NCBI GenBank assembly: GCA_030427885.1
Contig: JAUICM010000005.1
Span: 186,001-250,000 of the forward strand
Direction of reading: 5' to 3'
DNA from: Rhodothermia bacterium
GTDB taxonomy: Bacteria > Bacteroidota > Rhodothermia > Balneolales > Balneolaceae
DNA: 64,000 bases
In this document: piece by piece, positions 59,437 to 64,000 of the stretch
Numbering within the stretch: position 1 is the stretch's first letter
How the letters are laid out: each line of letters begins with the position of its first letter
The notes under the pieces: model-generated
The model's input: the letters and a program-made list of their open reading frames with translations, nothing else
What the model was told of the DNA's origin: nothing
The model's database searches: none
Program-made: the position numbers and the translations under genes

Positions 59437-60105
59437 CTAATTCGATCCCGAGAAACTAACCTGATTGATATACACCCTGCTATGAGGAACCAAAGGTGCA
59501 TCATCTGAAGTCGCATTACGGTCCGGACTGTAATAAGCAGTTTCCCAATATTTGATACCGGAAGATGTATCAAGAATAAATTTCAGATCTATAACGGGGT
59601 TCAGTTCGAATCCTCCGCTTTTGGTGTATCTGTATACATACTCAAACTGATCTGTATCAGTAGTTTCAGAAATATAATTGATAGTATATTTAGTTCTGTC
59701 AGTAGAATATTCTGAAAGTGGTGTTTGAAATCCCGGGTTAGGGATGTACAAAACATTTGAATGATCTTCTTCATGAAGATTGCGGATTCGATGGACTCCA
59801 TCTTGTTGATTGGAAAAAAAACCAGTGAGGCAACTTTCAATGGCATCATTCAATTTTCCACTGTTTTTTATTTCGAACCATTTGATACCACTAATTACTG
59901 TGTCTGAAACCACTGTTAATGTTACTTCTTGAACACTTGATGTGTCAGTAGTTCCTTCTTTTACAGAGTAATACTCAAAGCTCCATGAATTGCCGATTTT
60001 AAGAGGAAGAGTAGCGACTGGGTCTGAAAGGTCTGGCTCGTTAGTGGCGCAACCAGGAAAAAGTATAACAACGGTTAATGTGAAGATTAAAAGATAGGAT
60101 TTCAT
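59437..60105 (-). CDS. Lipoprotein of unknown function
   Basis: A 222-residue protein with a lipoprotein signal (VVILFPGC). The mature part is beta-rich (PLKIGNSWSFEYYSVKEGTT) with alternating strands like those of many Bacteroidota surface lipoproteins. No family recognised. It stands alone between the oxidoreductase and the propeller lipoprotein gene. Confidence 0.65.
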   Translation of the reverse strand: MKSYLLIFTLTVVILFPGCATNEPDLSDPVATLPLKIGNSWSFEYYSVKEGTTDTSSVQEVTLTVVSDTVISGIKWFEIKNSGKLNDAIESCLTGFFSNQQDGVHRIRNLHEEDHSNVLYIPNPGFQTPLSEYSTDRTKYTINYISETTDTDQFEYVYRYTKSGGFELNPVIDLKFILDTSSGIKYWETAYYSPDRNATSDDAPLVPHSRVYINQVSFSGSN

Positions 60106-60229
60106 AGCTCGTGGATTTAGATTTCAGGGGGTGAATTAAATCGTAGCTATTTATTTTATATCAGTTTGGTTCGTTAATCTTCGCGGTTAATTTGATTAAG
60201 AGAATTCAAAAATGCAAATATTTGAATAA

Positions 60230-61138
60230 TTAATCTTCCATTAACTTCCAGAAATCAACACGATTCAATGCGACATAGGGTACCGCAACGATGCCACGAT
60301 TAGGGTCAATAGCTATGTCAGCGGGTTTACCGGGCAACTTTATGAAAAGCTCATCCATACCGTCAATCATAAGATGAAGACTGGAATCGAATTGGGTTGA
60401 AGTGATCAGTCCATTCTGAAAATATTCGATCCCGTCATAATTATCACTGCCGGCAACCTGACCGAAAACACTCAGCATATGGGTTTCGGTATTGTATTGA
60501 TAGATATCAGGAGATCCTTGCCAGGGAGCAAGAGCCAGTTCTCCGGAAGGGAGAGTAGTAATTCCATTAGGCATCACAGGCAGTTCATTCATGACTAGTT
60601 CAGCTTTCAGGTCTTTGATCCGGTATATAGCTCTTCCACCGGTATCTGTAACATAAAGATATCCATCAGGACCCTGGGTGATATCATTGATGAAGCCGTT
60701 CTCGAATTCTGAAAAATCTACAAAACCGATATGATCACCGGATCTCTTATTGAAGTAATGAACTCCGCTATGATCTGCGACCCAGAGGGTATCTCCTGTA
60801 ATATACATTCCGCGTCCGGCATCAAATGGATACTCATCTGTCCCTGTCATGAATTTCAGTTCAAGAATTTTACCATCGGAGGACACTTTAGATATATACC
60901 CATTTGCATCTCCGGAAGTCGCTCCAACAAAACAGGAGACAAAAAATACATCCAGCTCTTCATCATACCGTACAGCTTCAGGACCCTCAAATCCCTCTAC
61001 AGAAAAGTGAACCGAATTGAAATCCTGTCCTTTTTTCCAGGTTTTAGAAGCTTCGGGTTCTTTTTCAGAACTGCACCCGCTGATAATAATTGCTATGGTC
61101 AGAATTAATAAGCCTGGAATAAAAGGAGTATGTTTCAT
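60230..61138 (-). CDS. SMP-30/NHL-like beta-propeller lipoprotein
   Basis: A 302-residue protein with a lipobox (IISGC). Repeated strands such as GYISKVSSDGKILELKFMTG, INDITQGPDGYLYVTDTGGR and PNGITTLPSGELALAPWQGS form the blades of a six-bladed SMP-30/NHL-type propeller. It may be a lactonase or a binding protein. It is 24 bp from the nuclease gene. Confidence 0.78.
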   Translation of the reverse strand: MKHTPFIPGLLILTIAIIISGCSSEKEPEASKTWKKGQDFNSVHFSVEGFEGPEAVRYDEELDVFFVSCFVGATSGDANGYISKVSSDGKILELKFMTGTDEYPFDAGRGMYITGDTLWVADHSGVHYFNKRSGDHIGFVDFSEFENGFINDITQGPDGYLYVTDTGGRAIYRIKDLKAELVMNELPVMPNGITTLPSGELALAPWQGSPDIYQYNTETHMLSVFGQVAGSDNYDGIEYFQNGLITSTQFDSSLHLMIDGMDELFIKLPGKPADIAIDPNRGIVAVPYVALNRVDFWKLMED

Positions 61139-61162
61139 AACTGTTTGGTGTTTTTCAGTTTA

Positions 61163-61945
61163 TTACTCAGAATAGATATCGTTGAATACACCTGCAAGTC
61201 TTACCCCAGCTTTGAGAAGGCGTAATTCAACTTTATCCCAGTTATAAAAAGAATACTCATAACCCAGCCTTCCACTTTCCGGATAATCATATACTTCAGG
61301 TAGTAATGCTTGTGATTCATAGGCCCATTCAAGTACGCTGGTTGATTGCCATTTATTGATCGTCTCGTCATCCAGTTGGTCATCGATGAAGTCGGCTAGT
61401 TCTGTAAAGCTCAGTTGCTTGCCATCTATCATCTCACTGTCCCACACGCGGTGCAGATTTGAATTCTGACCAAACCAGGTCACACGGGCATCATTACCAC
61501 CACGATCAGTGCCGTTACCAACATGCAGAGGCTGATGCAGATCACCAATCAAATGAACCAGCACTTTTACATTGATTTCTTCCTGTTCAGGAGAAAGCCC
61601 GCCTTCTTTTAATTCAGCTATGGATTTATTGATCGCCCAGATCACATCGCCTTCTTCCGGTGTTCCGGCTTCTTCATAGGTTTTACCCGCTGGAATAGTC
61701 GCATAATGCCATGGGCTCATATACCGGAAGGTGTTGTCAGATTTTATTTCATCCATCCACGTACTTACCTCAGCCAATGAATTACCATGCAGTATCGCTT
61801 TAAGGTGAACTTTGGCTTCATCAGAAAGTAATTGAGTCGCAATATGGCCAACGGTACGATGACCGGTCTGGCCCCACCGTGGAGGCTCTGGATTATTTGT
61901 GTTCGAGAATAATAAAGTTGCTACGAGAAGAATAGTTTTTGTCAT
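61163..61945 (-). CDS. S1/P1 nuclease
   Basis: A 260-residue exported protein, signal peptide near residues 1-15. The zinc ligands are visible: Trp of PPRWGQTGHRTVGHIATQ, HWYATIP-like SPWHYATIPAG, and HLIGDLHQPLHVGNGTDRGG with ND following. S1/P1 enzymes cleave single-stranded DNA and RNA and remove 3'-phosphates in the periplasm. The N-terminal processing would expose Trp as in P1 nuclease. It lies beside the repeat array. Confidence 0.88.
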   Translation of the reverse strand: MTKTILLVATLLFSNTNNPEPPRWGQTGHRTVGHIATQLLSDEAKVHLKAILHGNSLAEVSTWMDEIKSDNTFRYMSPWHYATIPAGKTYEEAGTPEEGDVIWAINKSIAELKEGGLSPEQEEINVKVLVHLIGDLHQPLHVGNGTDRGGNDARVTWFGQNSNLHRVWDSEMIDGKQLSFTELADFIDDQLDDETINKWQSTSVLEWAYESQALLPEVYDYPESGRLGYEYSFYNWDKVELRLLKAGVRLAGVFNDIYSE

Positions 61946-62032
61946 AATACCAGTGTTTCAATTTTGATGAATTCTACCCATTCAAACGGAAAAAACATAA
62001 TAGCATTTTGTAAAGACTTTGGTGATATACCT

Positions 62033-62506
62033 TTGCGAGGATGAGCGAATGCGAGTGACGAAGCAATCTCGAGCGTGGAGAGAAGGAATACTGAGACTGC
62101 TTCGCGGTGCTCGCAGATGGATGTTTTAGTAAGTGTGGGAAATAATATCTTAATGAGACCTTTTGCGAGGATGAGCGAATGCGAGTGACGAAGCAATCTC
62201 GAATTTGGGGAGAAGGAACACTGGGACTGCTTCGCGGTGCTCGCAGATGGATGTTTTAGTAAGTGTGGGAAATAATATCTTAATGAGACCTTTTGCGAGG
62301 AGTGAACGAATGTGAAAGACGAAGCAATCTCAAAGTGAGGGAAATGGAATGCAGAGACTGCTTCGCTTAGCTCGCAGATGGATGTTTTAAAAAGAGAGAA
62401 CTAATATCGTAATGACACATTTGCGAGGATGAACGAATGTGAAAGACGAAGCAATCTCGAGCGTGGGGAGAAGGAATACTGGGACTGCTTCGCGCGGCTC
62501 GCAGAT
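62033..62506 (+). repeat. Hairpin repeat array, left block (4 units)
   Basis: Four units of 86-87 bp start at 62033, 62163, 62293 and 62421 (period 128-130). Each has a left arm (ttgcgagg ... cgaagcaatctc) and a right arm (gagactgcttcgc ... ctcgcagat) that pair as a long imperfect hairpin around a variable loop. The roughly 44-bp spacers (gatgttttagtaagtgtggg-like) are also conserved. All units are in the same orientation. Confidence 0.88.
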
Positions 62507-62518
62507 GAGGGTTATTAA

Positions 62519-62818
62519 TTAAAATTCAAAACTTTCAGACAAATCTTTCCATTCAGGATTAATCGATTCAATTAGTTCAATTTTTTTTCTCCTAGAACCT
62601 GATTTTATCTGTTTTTCTCTCAAGGAGGCATCTTCATTACTGGCACAAGTTTCGAAATAAACAAGCTTTGTGATGTTGTATCTTTTAGTGAATCCTTCCA
62701 CAACTTTGTTTTTGTGTTCCCAAACCCTGTATAACAGATCAGAAGATTTACCGGTATACAACACCGTATTTCTTCTATTAGTCATAATATAAACATGATG
62801 AGTACCTGTTAACTCCAT
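62519..62818 (-). CDS. GIY-YIG nuclease (UPF0213-like)
   Basis: A 99-residue protein starting MELTGTHHVYIMTNRRNTVL. It has the GIY-YIG core: HVYIMT, VLYTGKSSDLLYRVWEHKNK with the catalytic Arg, KLVYFETC, and REKQIKSGSRRKKIELIESI with the catalytic Glu, ending NPEWKDLSE as in short Bacteroidota family members. The usual YIG is YTG here. It occupies the break in an otherwise 130-bp-period hairpin array, four units on each side. The gene has no other partner. Confidence 0.85.
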   Translation of the reverse strand: MELTGTHHVYIMTNRRNTVLYTGKSSDLLYRVWEHKNKVVEGFTKRYNITKLVYFETCASNEDASLREKQIKSGSRRKKIELIESINPEWKDLSESFEF

Positions 62819-62845
62819 TCAGTAAAATAAAATAAATAACCACAT

Positions 62846-63323
62846 TTGCGAGGAGCGAGCGAATGTGAGTGACGAAGCAATCTCGAATTTGGGGAGAAGG
62901 AATACTGGGACTGCCTCGCGTAGCTCGCAGATGGATGTTTTAAAAAGAGAGAACTAATATAGTAACGAGACCTTTTGCGAGGAGCGAGCGAATGCGAGTA
63001 ACGAAGCAATCTCAAGGTGTGGGAAATGGAATACTGAGACTGCTTCGCGTAGCTCGCAGATGGATGTTTTAGTAAGTGTGGGAAATAATATCTTAATGAG
63101 ACCTTTTGCGAGGAGTGAGCGAATGTGAGTGACGAAGCAATCTCGAGCGTGGGGAGAAGGAATATGAGACTGCTTCGCGTAGCTCGCAGATGGATGTTTT
63201 AAAAAAGGAGTTGGTAATAATGTCGTAATGAGACCTTTTGCGAGGATGAGCGAATGCGAGTGACGAAGCAATCTCGAATTTGGGGAGAAGGAATACTGGG
63301 ACTGCCTCACGTAGCTCGCAGAT
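62846..63323 (+). repeat. Hairpin repeat array, right block (4 units)
   Basis: Four further units start at 62846, 62975, 63106 and 63238 (period 129-132), same orientation and consensus as the left block. The last unit ends 10 bp before the stop codon of the VOC gene at 63334. Units differ by a few bases in the ggatgagc/ggagtgag segment and in the loop. Confidence 0.88.
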
Positions 63324-63333
63324 GGTATCAATA

Positions 63334-63825
63334 TTATTCTAACTCAGAAAGCAGGTCTCTCAGATCCAATGACCGGGTATACATGGTAATGGAACCATCT
63401 TCTTCTCTGGGCCATTGCTCCTTCGGTCGGTCCCAATACAACTCAACTCCGTTTTCATCAGGATCATCCAGATAAAGTGCCTCTGAAACCCCATGATCGG
63501 AATAACCAGTAAATGGATAACCTGCTTCGTATACCCGTTTAAATATTTCAGCAAGGTCCTTTCTGGTGGGGTAGAGAATGGCAGTGTGAAACAATCCGGG
63601 AATTCGCTTTGGAGCAGGCGGGGCTCCTTCACTTTGCCAGGTATTCAATCCTATGTGATGGTGATATCCCCCTGCAGATATGAATGCAGCCTGATCACCA
63701 TACATGGTAATTAACTCAAAACCCAACAGACCACAATAGAAATCGAGGGAACGTTGAATATCAGAAACTTTTAAGTGAACATGACCGATCCTGGTTTGAG
63801 AAGGTACTTTATAATCAGAACTCAT
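63334..63825 (-). CDS. VOC-family (glyoxalase/dioxygenase-like) protein
   Basis: A 163-residue protein with the vicinal-oxygen-chelate fold: RIGHVHLKVSDIQRSLDFYC (metal His), GYHHHIGLNTWQSEGAPPAP, FHTAILYPTRKDLAEIF (second His) and LDDPDENGVELYWDRPKEQW (Glu). The sequence is of the CatE-like type. It could act on catechol-like or alpha-keto substrates; the substrate is unknown. Its stop is directly beside the hairpin array. Confidence 0.87.
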   Translation of the reverse strand: MSSDYKVPSQTRIGHVHLKVSDIQRSLDFYCGLLGFELITMYGDQAAFISAGGYHHHIGLNTWQSEGAPPAPKRIPGLFHTAILYPTRKDLAEIFKRVYEAGYPFTGYSDHGVSEALYLDDPDENGVELYWDRPKEQWPREEDGSITMYTRSLDLRDLLSELE

Positions 63826-63837
63826 TGATTTTGAGTA

Positions 63838-64000
63838 TTATTTGGGAGTGTATTTCATTTTCATATACACGTCTCCGCGTTCAAGTTCACTAAGCATCTG
63901 GTCCAGTCTTTTCTGGCGGGTACTTTCACGCTTGGCCCGTGTTATCCATCCAATATAATCGTTTTGCTGATATGGAGGGCGGGATTTATAGGCTATTTTC
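63838..64000 (-). CDS. YdeI/OmpD-associated-like protein, C-terminal part
   Basis: The minus strand reads into the window and stops at 63838; only the C-terminal 53 or so residues are present. PPYQQNDYIGWITRAKREST followed by RQKRLDQMLSELERGDVYMK matches the C-terminus of the YdeI/OmpdA family (bacteriocin-protection-like domain). The rest lies beyond the right edge. 12 bp separate it from the VOC gene start. Confidence 0.6.
   Translation of the reverse strand, partial: KIAYKSRPPYQQNDYIGWITRAKRESTRQKRLDQMLSELERGDVYMKMKYTPK

Noticed and set aside
61942-62196. Minus-strand open frame in the left hairpin block
   Set aside because: It is made of translated repeat units (SHSL, AKGLI, REAVSV) and recurs in other repeats.
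62033-63323. CRISPR array
   Set aside because: Units are 86 bp and the spacers are themselves conserved, with no cas genes nearby; the pattern is tandem hairpins, not repeat-spacer.
62954-63331. Minus-strand open frame in the right hairpin block
   Set aside because: Internally repeated because it reads three repeat units; no independent coding signal.

Overview
The window looks like the chromosome of a Bacteroidota-type bacterium, most likely of the Balneolota/Rhodothermota branch (inference). The signs are a secreted protease with a type-IX-secretion-like C-terminal tail, many SPII lipoproteins and outer-membrane beta-barrel-like proteins, hybrid histidine kinases, a TTG/TAnnTTTG-type promoter, and a general lack of Shine-Dalgarno sites.

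Region 1 (1 to about 18,400) is the end of a Mu-like transposable prophage. The late module is on the minus strand and runs off the left edge: small terminase, large terminase, portal, a small ORF, MuF head protein. A phage repressor (minus) and a small Cro/Ner-like gene (plus) face away from each other around 6,050. From there a plus-strand operon of about 25 genes runs to 18,389: small DNA-binding proteins, a coiled-coil protein, an HD phosphohydrolase, small membrane peptides, zinc-binding proteins, a GemA-like protein, an ASCH-like protein, a DD35E MuA-like transposase and a MuB-like ATPase. Transposase and ATPase are the last genes, next to the presumed phage end, which differs from the classical Mu order. 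Almost every gap in this operon is filled with degenerate 7-bp tandem repeats that end just before the next ATG. The same repeats also occur in frame inside two genes.

Region 2 (18,500 to 32,600) is host DNA: a COG2509-type FAD oxidoreductase, two tandem copies of a beta-barrel-like protein plus S41-protease lipoprotein pair (the second copy has lost its catalytic residues), an acetyltransferase, a tRNA-queuosine mannosyltransferase homologue, a membrane EEP-family hydrolase, a run of small housekeeping genes (VF530, AHSA1/SRPBCC, YwbE, DUF1801), and a hybrid histidine kinase translationally coupled to the 5-oxoprolinase genes pxpABC.

Region 3 (32,700 to 46,800) is largely extracytoplasmic sugar and protein degradation: a LamG/DUF1080-like secreted protein, a divergent membrane-bound HTH regulator, a secreted TIM-barrel isomerase/lyase-like protein, a GMC oxidoreductase with its small exported subunit, a YdjC-like deacetylase, an M28 peptidase, a GH3 glycosidase with PA14, and a large HExxH protease with its lipoprotein partner. 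The first five genes look like an oxidative (3-keto) glycoside-cleavage module.

Region 4 (47,000 to 64,000) has a three-gene operon of unknown exported proteins, tRNA-Leu(CAG), a dienelactone hydrolase, an OsmC-MetZ pair, an M28 lipoprotein, a 7TM hybrid kinase, a fatty acid desaturase, TerC, a Gfo/Idh/MocA oxidoreductase, lipoproteins and an S1/P1 nuclease. At 62,033-63,323 eight imperfect hairpin repeats with a period of about 130 bp lie four on each side of a GIY-YIG nuclease gene. This may be a REP/REPIN-like mobile or domesticated system using a different nuclease class.
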